DNA of 64,000 nt from Arthrobacter_B citreus (lineage in GTDB: Bacteria; Actinomycetota; Actinomycetes; Actinomycetales; Micrococcaceae). Shown here piece by piece: positions 15,945 through 24,933 of this stretch. The notes beneath the pieces were generated by a model. It saw only the letters and a list, made by a program, of their open reading frames with translations, had not been told where the DNA came from and ran no database searches. Each line of letters begins with the position of its first letter. The first letter of the stretch is position 1. The translations under genes were made by a program, and so were the position numbers. Location: assembly GCF_042429235.1 (NCBI RefSeq), contig NZ_JBHMBA010000007.1; one strand, 5' to 3'.

Positions 15945-17345
15945 ATGATCGATACGCCCGCACCCGACGCCGACACCCGGGACGCCGGGCCCCGCCGCCG
16001 GCTGCTCCAGCGCTGGTTCCCCGCGAGGCCGTGGCAAATCGGCGACGACTGGGAGCGCCCCGGACCAACGCCGGAGCAGCTGCGCCGGGACGTGATCGGC
16101 ACCTGCATCGTGCTGCTGCTCAGCGCCGTCGCCCTTGAGAGCGTCCGCGGCTTCGGGACCATGGGCGGGGAAGACAAGCCGTTCTGGCTTCAGCACCTGG
16201 TGATGGCGTTGATGGTGCTCCCGCTGGCGGTGCGGCGCCGCTTTCCGGTCACCGTCCTGCTCGTATCGTCGGTGCTCTTCCTGGTCCTGGGCATGTACAT
16301 GCCCATCCTCTCGATGCAGATCGCTTTCCAGGGCGCGTATTTTGCCGCCATCTATTCCGCGGTGGCCTGGGCCCCGAACCGCCGAATGCTGCGCCTGGCC
16401 CTGGTGCTGGTGATAGCGGCCATGGCTCTGTGGCTGCTGCTGTCCTTCACCGTCAGCAACGCGTACGAGTCATTTCTGGAGCAGGTGGAGGAACAGGAAG
16501 GCCCCTCCCGCAGCTTCCTGCCGCCGCTGGCTTCCTACGCCATCTACACGTTCCTCATTAACGCCGCCTACTTCGGCGGAGCGATCCTCTTTGGCATCAC
16601 CTCCTGGCGCAGCGCACACCAGCGGGAGCAGCTCGCCCGGCAATCGGCCCAGCTGGAGGCACAGGCCACCGAGCTGGCCCGGCAGGCCGTGATCGACGAG
16701 CGCCTGCGGATCGCCCGCGAGCTGCACGACGTCGTCGCCCACCACATTGCGGTGATCGGCATCCAGGCGGGAGCCGCCCGGCGGGTGCTGGAGAAAAAGC
16801 CCGCCGCCACTGCCGGCGCCCTGCAGACCATTGAGTCATCGTCCCGGGAGGCTGTGGGCCAGATGCGGTCACTGCTGGGCGTGCTTCGCGGCGGGCAGGA
16901 ACCGGCTCCCGACTCCGACGGCGCCGCGCAGCGGCATCCGGAACCCGGGCTGTCTGACCTGCCAGCGCTGATTACCGAACATGACGCCATGGGGCTTCGC
17001 GTGTCCTTTCATCAGGCCTCCGATCCCGGGTCGGTTCTGAACCGCATCCCTGCTCCACTTGGCCTGTCCATTTACCGGACAGTCCAGGAATCACTGGCCA
17101 ATGTGCGGCGGCACTCCACGGCAGGGTCCGCAGTGGTGGCGCTGCGGACCGGCCGGTCTGAGGACGGCGACTGGGTGGAGGCGGAGACGGTCGACGACGG
17201 CCGGCCGCGGTCGGGCAGCACCGCCGGCTCGGGATATGGCCTGCAGGGCATCCGGGAACGGGCGGCGCTGCACGGCGGAAATGCCGAAATCGGTCCACGG
17301 TCGGGCGGCGGATGGCGGGTCCGCGTCCGCTTCCCGGTGCGCTGA
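15945..17345 (+). CDS. Sensor histidine kinase, NarL/LuxR-partner class (HisKA_3)
   Basis: This 466-residue kinase has five to six membrane segments in residues 45-215 with almost no extracellular domain, a short coiled coil, and then the HisKA_3 dimerisation helix with phospho-acceptor H261 in ELHDVVAHH. A compact HATPase domain follows with DDGRPRSG and GYGLQGIRERA. This class passes phosphate to LuxR-type regulators such as the one encoded 100 bases downstream. The membrane-embedded sensor suggests detection of membrane stress or a hydrophobic ligand. Together with the ABC exporter downstream it probably forms a sensing and export module. Confidence 0.9.
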   Translation: MIDTPAPDADTRDAGPRRRLLQRWFPARPWQIGDDWERPGPTPEQLRRDVIGTCIVLLLSAVALESVRGFGTMGGEDKPFWLQHLVMALMVLPLAVRRRFPVTVLLVSSVLFLVLGMYMPILSMQIAFQGAYFAAIYSAVAWAPNRRMLRLALVLVIAAMALWLLLSFTVSNAYESFLEQVEEQEGPSRSFLPPLASYAIYTFLINAAYFGGAILFGITSWRSAHQREQLARQSAQLEAQATELARQAVIDERLRIARELHDVVAHHIAVIGIQAGAARRVLEKKPAATAGALQTIESSSREAVGQMRSLLGVLRGGQEPAPDSDGAAQRHPEPGLSDLPALITEHDAMGLRVSFHQASDPGSVLNRIPAPLGLSIYRTVQESLANVRRHSTAGSAVVALRTGRSEDGDWVEAETVDDGRPRSGSTAGSGYGLQGIRERAALHGGNAEIGPRSGGGWRVRVRFPVR

Positions 17346-17444
17346 TCTCCGATTCGGCGGTTTTGCCGGTACGTTATTTCCGGGGCCGCCGGCCCCGCCG
17401 GTGCCGAGGGGCTCTCCTTGCGCGAAAGGGTGTGAACACACGCG

Positions 17445-18227
17445 ATGGAACCGATCCGGGTCCTGTTGGCCGATGACCAGGCACTGGTCCGGGCCGGCTT
17501 CGCCATGATGCTCTCCGTGGAGGACGAGATCACGGTTGTGGGCCAGGTGGCCAACGGCAAGGAGGCCGTGGACTTCGCCGCCGCGAATCCGGTGGATGTC
17601 ATCCTGATGGATGTGCAGATGCCGGTGCTGGACGGCATCAGGGCCACCGAGGCCGTAGTGCAGGCGGGCACGGCCAAGGTGATTATCCTGACCACCTTTG
17701 AGCGCGACGACTACCTTTTTGATGCGATTCGCTCCGGCGCCAGTGGCTTCCTGCTCAAGAATGCCGACCCGGATGACCTGGTGACCGCTGTGCACGCCGT
17801 GGCCGGCGGCCATGCCCTGCTCGCACCGGAAGTCACTGTCCGCGTCATCGAGCGCTTCGCACGCCAGCTTGGCGCTGAATCCGCGCAGGATGCGTCCGGC
17901 ACCAACCCGTCCGGCGACGGAGCCGCCCCCGCCGGCCAGGCCGGCCAGGCCGCGACCCGGCCCGTGTCACCGGAACAGCAGAAACTGCTGGCTTCCCTGA
18001 CGTCCCGGGAACGGGAAGTCCTGGTGAACGTGGCGGCCGGCTGCAGCAACTCCGAAATCGCCGCCCGCATGTTCGTGGCCGAAGCAACGGTCAAAACACA
18101 CGTGTCCAATCTGCTCGCCAAGATCCAGGTCCGGGACCGGGTCCAGGCCGTGGTGTTCGCCTACGAATCCGGACTCATCCTTCCGGGGGAGAGCGCCGCC
18201 GAGGCTTCCGGCGACCGGCGTTCCTGA
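17445..18227 (+). CDS. Response regulator, NarL/FixJ (LuxR) family
   Basis: This 260-residue regulator has a receiver domain at 1-125 with the acidic pair D10/D11 and phosphorylation site D56 (ILMDVQMP). A LuxR-type helix-turn-helix at about 180-245 carries SREREVLVNVAAG and EATVKTHVSNLLAKI. The linker between the two is unusually long and rich in Ala, Gly, Pro and Gln (about residues 145-175). It is the cognate partner of the kinase just upstream. Its likely target is the ABC transporter operon that starts 112 bases downstream. Confidence 0.92.
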   Translation: MEPIRVLLADDQALVRAGFAMMLSVEDEITVVGQVANGKEAVDFAAANPVDVILMDVQMPVLDGIRATEAVVQAGTAKVIILTTFERDDYLFDAIRSGASGFLLKNADPDDLVTAVHAVAGGHALLAPEVTVRVIERFARQLGAESAQDASGTNPSGDGAAPAGQAGQAATRPVSPEQQKLLASLTSREREVLVNVAAGCSNSEIAARMFVAEATVKTHVSNLLAKIQVRDRVQAVVFAYESGLILPGESAAEASGDRRS

Positions 18228-18339
18228 GCCGGGAGGATTCACCCGCCCGGCCGATCTCCTTTCGGGCAGCCGCCCGTAAAGTCGAGGGAGAAGATTTTCC
18301 CCTGACAACACCCGGCACTCCGGGAAAGGAGCAGCCACC

Positions 18340-19221
18340 ATGCTGCAGGTCTCCAACCTCACCCGAAAATTCGGGGACAAAACGGCGGTGGACAACGTCA
18401 CCTTCGATGTCCCCGCCGGCCAGATGACCGGATTTGTCGGCGGCAACGGCGCCGGCAAGACCACCACCATGCGCATGATCATGGGCGTACTGACGGCCAC
18501 GGCCGGTGAAGTGCTTCTCGACGGGTCACCGGTAACCGCAGCCGCCCGGGCCCAGTTTGGGTACATGCCGGAGGAACGCGGCCTCTACCCGAAGCAGCCA
18601 ATCCTGGACCAGCTGGTGTATTTGGGCCAGCTGCACCGGATGAGTGCGGCGGACGCCCGGCGCGAGGCCGTGGATCTCCTGGAGCGCTTCACGCTGGCCG
18701 ACCGGTTCAAGGACAAACTGGAATCGCTGTCCCTGGGCAACCAGCAGCGGGTGCAGATTGCCGCCTCGCTGCTGCACCGGCCCAACGTGTTGATCCTGGA
18801 CGAGCCGTTCTCCGGGCTTGACCCCGCCGCCGTCGATTCCATGGTTGAACTGCTGCGCGAGCGCACCCGCGAAGGGGTGCCGGTCCTCTTCTCCAGCCAC
18901 CAGCTGGACCTTGTGGACCGGCTTTGCGACAACTTGGTGGTGCTCAAGGCCGGCAAGGTCATGGCCGCCGGGTCCAGCGACCAGCTCCGCGCCAGCGCGC
19001 CCCGCCGCCACCGCCTCACCGTTTCACCGGACGCCGGCTGGCTCCGCGACGAGCCCGGGCTGCAGGTCATCGATGTGGCAGGACCCACGGCAGTGCTGGA
19101 GTTCGACGGCGAAACCACCGCCCAGCGCATCCTCGGCACCGCCATGGCCCGCGGCACCGTCGAAGAATTTACGCCCCTGAGGCCGTCCCTCAGCGAAATC
19201 TACCGGGAGGTATCAGCATGA
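18340..19221 (+). CDS. ABC exporter ATP-binding protein (NatA-like, DUF4162 C-terminus)
   Basis: This 293-residue ATPase energises export with the permease encoded next. Walker A is GGNGAGKTT (residues 34-42), the signature is LSLGNQQ and Walker B is LILDEPFSGLD. The C-terminal ~75 residues form the DUF4162 extension found in NatA and drug-exporter ATPases. GGAAAGGAGCAG precedes the ATG. The gene ends in an ATGA overlap with the permease gene, implying translational coupling and a 1:1 product ratio. Sodium, drug or peptide export are all possible. Confidence 0.9.
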   Translation: MLQVSNLTRKFGDKTAVDNVTFDVPAGQMTGFVGGNGAGKTTTMRMIMGVLTATAGEVLLDGSPVTAAARAQFGYMPEERGLYPKQPILDQLVYLGQLHRMSAADARREAVDLLERFTLADRFKDKLESLSLGNQQRVQIAASLLHRPNVLILDEPFSGLDPAAVDSMVELLRERTREGVPVLFSSHQLDLVDRLCDNLVVLKAGKVMAAGSSDQLRASAPRRHRLTVSPDAGWLRDEPGLQVIDVAGPTAVLEFDGETTAQRILGTAMARGTVEEFTPLRPSLSEIYREVSA

Positions 19222-20450
19222 GCACCACCGAGACCCGCCGCCCTGATTCCTCCGTGCAGCAGCGCCCGGAACCGGCGGCCAACAACACTCCGCCGTGGGC
19301 CATCGTCACCCTGCGCGAGGTCATGGTGAAAGCCCGCGACCGCAGTTACCTGATCTCCACTCTGGTTACCCTGGTGCTGATTGTCGGCGCCGTGGTGTTC
19401 AACGCCTATATGGCCAACCGCGGCGACGACTACGCCGTGGCCGTGACGGGGACCTCCGGTGCGGCCGTGGTGGAAACCGCCGGCGAGACTGCCGGCACCG
19501 ATGACAACACCACCTTCGAAGCGGTTAACGCCGACTCCCCCGACGCAGCACGGGAACTGGTCCGCAACGGTGACGCCGATGCCGCCCTGCTGCAGGATTC
19601 CGACGGCGTCTGGACCCTGGTGGGGAACGAGGAAGTTGACGGCGGGCTGCGCTCCGCGCTTACTGAAGCGCTGCGGCTGACCGTCCTTAATGACAACGCC
19701 GAAGCGGCCGGAACCACCGGCACGGAGCTGTTGGCCGGCAGCGAGCTGCAGGAAGAGCTGCTCGAGGGTAATGCCGAAAACGCCCTGCTGGCCACCGTGG
19801 TGGGTTTTGCCTTCAGCTTCCTGTTCTACATGTCCGCCATCATCTTCGGCATGGCCATCGCCACCTCGGTGCTGGAGGAGAAGCAGAACCGGGTGGTGGA
19901 AATCCTGGCCACGGCGATTCCCATCCGGCAGCTGCTCTACGGCAAGGTGGCCGGCAACACCGTCCTGGCAATGATCCAGCTGGCCCTGTACGGCGGTGCG
20001 GCCTTGCTGGCGCTGAACATGACGGACACGGCGGACATGGTGGGAATGATCATTCCGGCCTCCGGCTGGTTCCTGGTGTTCTTCCTCGCCGGGTTCCTGA
20101 TCCTGGCCTCGGCCTGGGCCATGCTCGGCGCCATGGCCAGCCGCAACGAGGACCTGAGCAACAGCTCCACCCCGGTGCTCGCCGTTGTCTTCGCCGCACT
20201 GTTTGCCGGCCTGTTCGCCAAGGGACAGCTGCTGGTGATCGCGTCCTACATCCCGGTGGTGTCCTCGGTGGCAATGCCCATCCGGATGCTCAATACCGAT
20301 GTTCCGCTCTGGGAAACATTCCTGTCCCTGGCTATCGCCCTGGCCGCGGCCTACGCTCTGCTGCGCTTCAGCGAAAACATCTACCGCCGCGCGGTCATGC
20401 AGAGCGGAGGCGCGCTGACCCTCCGCAAGGCCATGAAGCTGGAGTCCTAG
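19218..20450 (+). CDS. ABC-2 type exporter permease (NatB-like)
   Basis: This 410-residue permease has one N-terminal membrane helix (about residues 45-65), a ~170-residue external domain rich in Ala, Asp and Thr, and five or six helices in the last 200 residues. That layout fits ABC2_membrane_3/NatB proteins. The VLEEKQNRVVEILATAIPIRQLLYGK segment is the family hallmark between the first helices of the C-terminal bundle. The start codon overlaps the ATPase stop (ATGA). In Bacillus, natAB is controlled by a two-component pair; here a different kinase class occupies the same place. Confidence 0.88.
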   Translation: MSTTETRRPDSSVQQRPEPAANNTPPWAIVTLREVMVKARDRSYLISTLVTLVLIVGAVVFNAYMANRGDDYAVAVTGTSGAAVVETAGETAGTDDNTTFEAVNADSPDAARELVRNGDADAALLQDSDGVWTLVGNEEVDGGLRSALTEALRLTVLNDNAEAAGTTGTELLAGSELQEELLEGNAENALLATVVGFAFSFLFYMSAIIFGMAIATSVLEEKQNRVVEILATAIPIRQLLYGKVAGNTVLAMIQLALYGGAALLALNMTDTADMVGMIIPASGWFLVFFLAGFLILASAWAMLGAMASRNEDLSNSSTPVLAVVFAALFAGLFAKGQLLVIASYIPVVSSVAMPIRMLNTDVPLWETFLSLAIALAAAYALLRFSENIYRRAVMQSGGALTLRKAMKLES

Positions 20451-20462
20451 GAAACTGGGATC

Positions 20463-22616
20463 CTAGATCGAGTCCCGCATCAGGTTGGCCAGGGAGTTGA
20501 AGCGGTGGTTGGAGGGCAGGTCATCGATCAGGATGGCCTGCCCGTCCGGCCCGCTCAGGGGAATCCGCCAGTTGGGATATTCGTCTCCGGTGCCCGGCTG
20601 GTTTTGGGTCTGCCGCTCCCCCACCGCATCAGTCAGTGACACCCCGAGGAGCACCGATGGTGTCTGCAGGATGAAGGAATGCAGCGCCTCAACGGTCTGC
20701 TGGACCGAATCGCTGCCGGTGCCGGATTCGGGCAGCAGTCCGCGGCTGCGGACCAGCGACAGGACGGCTTCCCTGGCGGCGGCGTCGGCTTCCCGCTCTT
20801 CCTCCACCGGGCGGCTCAGCAGGCCCAGGGACGCACGAAGGTCCACATGTTCGCCGGCGAGGTATCCGGCCGCGGGCGGCAGGTCGTGGGTGTTGACGGT
20901 GGTCAGGGCGCCCTGACGGTATTCCTCGGGCAGCCGCGGGCCGGTTTCGGCCTCTTCGAACCACAGGATGGACGTGCCAAGCACGCCCCGCTCTCCGAGG
21001 TACTCCTGCACCCAGGGCTCAAACACTCCCAGGTCTTCGCCGACGACGACCGCGCCGGTGCGCTCTGCCTCCAGCGCCAGAATCCCAATCAGCGCCTCAT
21101 GGTCGAAGTGCACATAGGCCCCCTCGCCCGGAGCTGATCCGGCCGGAATCCACCACTGCCGGAACAGGCCCAGAATGTGATCGACCCGGATGCCGCCGGC
21201 ATGCCGCAGCACGGTCCGCAGCATGTCCCGGTACGGCAGGTAGCCGGCGTCGGCCAGCCGCTGCGGGTGCCAGGGCGGCTGGCTCCAGTCCTGGCCCTGC
21301 TGGTTGAACATGTCCGGCGGCGCCCCCACTGAAACGCCGGGAGCAAGCACCGGCCGCAGCATCCACGCGTCCGCGCCCGCCGGATGTACGCCCACGGCCA
21401 GGTCATGGACCACGCCGATGGACATCCCGGCGCTCCGGGCCGCGGTCTGGACGTTTTCCAGCTGCTGGTCGCAGATCCACTGCAGCCACTTGAAGAACTG
21501 CACGCGCGGGGCGAGGTCCTGCTCGTTCCGGCGCACGTAGGAGCTGTCAGGCCCCGTAATCTGCTCCCACTCGGGTGCTCCGGCGGGAAGTTTCTCAGCC
21601 AGCGCGCTCCACAGGGCAAAGCTCTCCAAGCCGGGCCCTTCCAAGTCGCAGAACCGCTGAAACTGCTGTTCCCTCGCGATGCTCCGCGGGACCGAGAAAA
21701 CCTGCTCCAGCGCGGCAAGCTTGGCCGCATAGGTTGCATCGCGGTCCAGCAGATCGGTGGAGCGGTTGGCTGCGCTGAGCGCCCGTGCCGATTCCTCGAC
21801 CTGCGCCGTGGCTGCTGCGGGAAGGTACGCATACTCCGGGACGTCCTCGACCCGGATGTAGAGCGGATTGAAGAAGCGCCGGGTGGTGGGCAGGTACGGG
21901 GATGGCTCCAGCGGCGGAACCGGTTCGGCAGCGTGAAGGGGATTGATCAGAATGAACCCGGCCCCGTGGTCAGCGCCGGAAAGAGCCGCCAGGTCCGCCA
22001 AGTCGTTCAGGTCGCCAATGCCCCAGGAACGGGAGGACCGCACCGAATACAGCTGCGCCATCAGTCCCCAGGCGCGGCGTTGGGCCAGTTGCGCCGCCGT
22101 CGTGAGCCGTGCCGGAGTGACCACCAGGACGGTATCCGCCTGCTTTCCGCCGCACTTGACCTCGAGGCGGTGCCATCCCAGCGGCAGGTCCAGGGGAAGC
22201 CGCACGAGGGTGCGGGCGGTCAGCGTCCCGTCAAGGTCCAGCTCTTCGGCGGGAACCCGCGGCCAGTCGAGCCCGCGTTGACCGCCGTCCTCCAGCGTGA
22301 TGAACACTGTGGCGTCCTCCCCCACCGGGGTGTGGACGGCGACTGAATGGCTGCCGCCTTCGCGGACGACGACGGCACCGGGCAGAGTCCGCCGCCACTC
22401 GGAGAGGCGCCCTTCAGCCAGGGATGCGGCCATTTCATCTTCGGTGTCCACCGCGACTCCCAGCGCGGAGAGGACGCGGCGCAGCGTTTCATCCGATACT
22501 TCGCGGGGTGTGCCGTCCCAGCCCTTGAAGGTGGTGACTACGTGGTGGTGTGCGGCGAGCTCGCGCAAAAGGGTGCTGCTGTCCGTCGCCTGGCCAGGAG
22601 AATTCGCTACAGTCAT
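20463..22616 (-). CDS. malQ: 4-alpha-glucanotransferase (amylomaltase)
   Basis: This 717-residue GH77 enzyme transfers alpha-1,4-glucan segments between maltodextrins in glycogen and maltose metabolism in the cytoplasm. The three catalytic regions are present: RVDHILGLFRQWW with the nucleophile aspartate, GEDLGVFEPW with the acid/base glutamate, and NTHDLPPAAG with the transition-state aspartate. The extra N-terminal ~160 residues are normal for the actinobacterial and proteobacterial long form. The gene is monocistronic by position: it converges with the ABC permease (12 bases between stops), and its start lies 55 bases from the stop of the next gene upstream. Confidence 0.95.
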   Translation of the reverse strand: MTVANSPGQATDSSTLLRELAAHHHVVTTFKGWDGTPREVSDETLRRVLSALGVAVDTEDEMAASLAEGRLSEWRRTLPGAVVVREGGSHSVAVHTPVGEDATVFITLEDGGQRGLDWPRVPAEELDLDGTLTARTLVRLPLDLPLGWHRLEVKCGGKQADTVLVVTPARLTTAAQLAQRRAWGLMAQLYSVRSSRSWGIGDLNDLADLAALSGADHGAGFILINPLHAAEPVPPLEPSPYLPTTRRFFNPLYIRVEDVPEYAYLPAAATAQVEESARALSAANRSTDLLDRDATYAAKLAALEQVFSVPRSIAREQQFQRFCDLEGPGLESFALWSALAEKLPAGAPEWEQITGPDSSYVRRNEQDLAPRVQFFKWLQWICDQQLENVQTAARSAGMSIGVVHDLAVGVHPAGADAWMLRPVLAPGVSVGAPPDMFNQQGQDWSQPPWHPQRLADAGYLPYRDMLRTVLRHAGGIRVDHILGLFRQWWIPAGSAPGEGAYVHFDHEALIGILALEAERTGAVVVGEDLGVFEPWVQEYLGERGVLGTSILWFEEAETGPRLPEEYRQGALTTVNTHDLPPAAGYLAGEHVDLRASLGLLSRPVEEEREADAAAREAVLSLVRSRGLLPESGTGSDSVQQTVEALHSFILQTPSVLLGVSLTDAVGERQTQNQPGTGDEYPNWRIPLSGPDGQAILIDDLPSNHRFNSLANLMRDSI

Positions 22617-22671
22617 GACAGCTAATCTAAGGGTTGCCGAGCCCCGTCGCCCAGCCCCGGTGTCCGCAGGC

Positions 22672-23001
22672 CTAGCTGCGCTTTTCCGTCAGCCGCCACA
22701 CATCCTGGTAATCCGGATGATCCTCATAGGCAGCGGCCATGGCTGCCAGCGCCAGAGTGGTCCACTCCAACTCATCAGCGGACTGCTTGCCCTCGCCGTC
22801 CGGATCCATCACCATCCGCGCCAGTGCGTTCCGCCTGGCGCCGCCGATGATTTCGATGAGCATCAGCTTGGATTCGCATTCACGAAGCAGCCGTTCCTCA
22901 TACCACCGGTCGGAAGGGGAAACGCCCCGGGCCGTCAGGAGCTTGCGGGACTCCGCGGCATCGTCCTGGAAGCGGGTCAACAGGAAGTCCACGATATCCA
23001 T
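22672..23001 (-). CDS. DUF6221 family protein
   Basis: This 109-residue soluble protein begins MDIVDFLLTRFQDD, the usual opening of the small actinobacterial DUF6221 family. Family members end with a helix such as ALAAMAAAYEDHPDY, followed by W and R residues, as seen here. The role is unknown; such genes occur in chromosomes, prophages and accessory regions. A start 14 codons earlier is open but lacks a ribosome binding site and breaks the family N-terminus, so I chose 23001. Confidence 0.8.
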   Translation of the reverse strand: MDIVDFLLTRFQDDAAESRKLLTARGVSPSDRWYEERLLRECESKLMLIEIIGGARRNALARMVMDPDGEGKQSADELEWTTLALAAMAAAYEDHPDYQDVWRLTEKRS

Positions 23002-23124
23002 GCTCCCGATCGTACGCCGGGCGCCCCCGGGCGTCAGGGACACCAGCGCAAAACTGCACGCTGAGCACGGGAATAACTTTCAACCCCGGTTGGTTGACAT
23101 AACTAGTCAAGAGAAAGAGAGTCT

Positions 23125-23370
23125 GTGCCAGCCCCAAGCATGCCCAGTACGCCCATCCGTTCGAAGACGAGCCGCGCCAAGCGAATCCGAAATATCCGTT
23201 CCATCCGCCGCGGAGACCACATTGAAGTCCGAAGCGGAAATGAGGTCCACTACCGCGGAGAAGTACGCGACAGCGCGCCGGGTTTGGGCACGATCTGGCT
23301 CCGGGGTGAAGACGGACTCCGCATTGCCGTCAGCGTCGAGGACTTCACCATCTGGAAGGTCCCGGCCTAG
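23125..23370 (+). CDS. Small basic protein with SH3-like strand pattern, unknown function
   Basis: This 81-residue protein starts with GTG after GAAAGAGAG. The first 30 residues are strongly basic (SKTSRAKRIRNIRSIRRG). The rest alternates short strands: HIEVRSGNEVHYRGEV, then GTIWLRGEDG, then FTIWKVPA. This is a pattern seen in small SH3/Tudor-like barrels that bind nucleic acid or peptide. It lies between two minus-strand genes, so it forms its own transcript. I cannot assign it to a named family. Confidence 0.6.
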   Translation: MPAPSMPSTPIRSKTSRAKRIRNIRSIRRGDHIEVRSGNEVHYRGEVRDSAPGLGTIWLRGEDGLRIAVSVEDFTIWKVPA

Positions 23371-23394
23371 CCCGGTTCCTTCCCGGCCGGAGCA

Positions 23395-24153
23395 TTACCG
23401 GTCCATCAGGGACCCGGCACTGATATTCAGCGTGGCAGCCGTCATGGTCGCCGCCTTGTCCGACGCTGCGAAGGCCGCAGCATTTCCCACGTCCTCCAGG
23501 GTTGCAGCCCGTTTCGGCAGCGTGGCATCAACAATGCTGTTGGCGATATCCTCGCGTCCGTCCATCCCTGCCGGCAGGGATTCGGGGATGCCGCCGCTGC
23601 GCAGGGTGACAACGCGGATGCCGTGACGGCCGAGTTCAACCGCCAGCTGACGCCGCATGGCCTCCATGGCTTCAAACGCGGTGATAAGTCCGCCGTAGTA
23701 ATTCCCGGGACTTGGATCCCCGGATCCCCCAAACACCAGGATGACCCCCGACCCCTGCCGCATCATTTGCCTGGCCGCAGCCCGGGAGGTCAGGAAAAAG
23801 CTCTGCACGGCGGTCGAAACCGGGCGAAGGTAGTCCTCCACCTCCATATCCACCATGGGAGAGCCCTGGATGTCACCGTGCTGGATGACGTTCAGCGAGA
23901 TGTCCAGGCTTCCTGCGGCAGCGGCGACATCATCAGCGTGCTCGTTGACGGCCTGTTCGTTGGTGGCATCCAGCAGCGCCGTCTCGGCAAGTCCTCCAGC
24001 GGCGCGAATATCCCTGGCCACGGCTTCAAGGTTTTCCGGACTGCGGCCGGCCAGAAACACCCGGGCGCCTTCGCGGGCGAAGGCCCGGGCCACCGCTCCC
24101 CCGATTGATCCTCCCCCGCCGTAGATGACGGCGGTTTTTCCGTTAAGCAGCAT
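23395..24153 (-). CDS. SDR-fold protein lacking the YxxxK catalytic pair
   Basis: This 252-residue protein has the dinucleotide-binding start GKTAVIYGGGGSIGGAVARAF and the length of a classical short-chain dehydrogenase. Where classical SDRs have the catalytic YxxxK, it reads NYYGGLITAFEA, with no lysine four residues after either tyrosine, and the NNAG motif is replaced by NVIQHGD. The strand after the active site (GIRVVTLRSGGIPES) is conserved in a group of atypical SDRs I have seen in soil bacteria. Cofactor binding is likely; a normal dehydrogenase mechanism is doubtful. Confidence 0.82.
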   Translation of the reverse strand: MLLNGKTAVIYGGGGSIGGAVARAFAREGARVFLAGRSPENLEAVARDIRAAGGLAETALLDATNEQAVNEHADDVAAAAGSLDISLNVIQHGDIQGSPMVDMEVEDYLRPVSTAVQSFFLTSRAAARQMMRQGSGVILVFGGSGDPSPGNYYGGLITAFEAMEAMRRQLAVELGRHGIRVVTLRSGGIPESLPAGMDGREDIANSIVDATLPKRAATLEDVGNAAAFAASDKAATMTAATLNISAGSLMDR

Positions 24154-24226
24154 GTGCGCCTCTTAGATCCGCTGTGGGTATGCGTTCGTGGCTGTGCCTG
24201 ACAATGATGGCACTGCCGCACTGCCG

Positions 24227-24262
24227 TGCACAGGGGCCGGGCAACTGTCCGGCCCCTGTGCA
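24227..24262 (-). terminator. Strong hairpin downstream of the 92-residue gene
   Basis: A perfect 14-base-pair stem (24227-24240 with 24249-24262) encloses an 8-base loop, 26 bases beyond the stop of the gene at 24289. No U-tract follows on the minus strand. Termination or mRNA-end protection are both possible. Confidence 0.55.
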
Positions 24263-24288
24263 GGGCAGATCCTGCGCAGGTTTTATCG

Positions 24289-24567
24289 TTACCAGCGCAC
24301 CTTTTTCTCCCGCCTTCCCTGCTTGCCGTAGGCGTGCGTGGGCTTGTGGTCCTTGCCCATGCTTTGCCAGCCCGGCAGCGCGTTTTCCGCGGCCATCGCC
24401 GCCATCGTCTTTTCCTGCGCTTCCGCGCTCAGCTTGGCGGCTGCGGCGGGAGCGAGATTCACCGTTGCCTCCGGCAGCCGCGGGGCCGGCACTGGGGAAG
24501 ACAACAGGGAAGACAGCGGGGAATTTTGGGACAGGGGTTTGGCGTGGTTTTTCTTGTTATGCGTCAT
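24289..24567 (-). CDS. Small basic protein, unknown function
   Basis: This 92-residue protein begins MTHNKKNHAKPLSQN; GGAG lies 7 bases before the ATG at 24567. It has a Ser/Pro-rich N-terminus and an Ala/Glu-rich helix (AAAAKLSAEAQEKTMAAMAAE). The C-terminus is strongly basic (GKDHKPTHAYGKQGRREKKVRW pattern) and probably binds nucleic acid or acidic partners. A longer frame exists upstream, but its codons are atypical and it lacks a ribosome binding site. Its own terminator hairpin at 24227-24262 supports a real transcription unit. Confidence 0.6.
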   Translation of the reverse strand: MTHNKKNHAKPLSQNSPLSSLLSSPVPAPRLPEATVNLAPAAAAKLSAEAQEKTMAAMAAENALPGWQSMGKDHKPTHAYGKQGRREKKVRW

Positions 24568-24933
24568 GGTGATCTCCGGACTTTCAGCTGCGGGCCGGGA
24601 GCTTCGCTGGGAATGGTGCGGACACGGCTCCCGGAACGTCCAGCTGCAGTTCCTCCTGCCATTCCGTCGTGCGTGGAAGAGCAGAGAGGCCAGTTGGGTC
24701 GTCGTTCGGGATTGGAGCACGGCCAGCAACACGCACCATCGACAAGCTCACCCGGCGGTGGGTGAATACTGTCTGCGAAAAAGAGGGTGCGTGCGACCGG
24801 GAGGGATCAGCGGCGCCGATAATGGAGGCAGAGTCCCTAAAGGAGGCAGAGTCCCTCAGGGAGGCAGATCCACGGAGCCCGGTCAGGGCACGGCCCTACT
24901 CGTAAATGAGTTCCATGCGGACACCGTAACAAC
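24568..24933. other. Non-coding stretch between the 92-residue gene and putA
   Basis: No open frame here has convincing codon use. The stretch contains the upstream region of the gene at 24289-24567 and the tandem repeat at 24824-24868. Apart from these and the terminator that follows at 24934, I see nothing recognisable. Confidence 0.5.
24824..24868. repeat. 18-base tandem repeat, 2.5 copies
   Basis: The unit GGAGGCAGAGTCCCTAAA (24824-24841) is followed by GGAGGCAGAGTCCCTCAG (24842-24859) and a partial third copy (24860-24868). It is intergenic. Each unit starts with a GGAGG word, but no gene follows it. Confidence 0.8.

Noticed and set aside
23094..23110. Short inverted repeat TTGAC-N7-GTCAA upstream of the small basic gene
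   Set aside because: Only 5-base arms, with no matching -10 box at the right distance; chance occurrence is likely.
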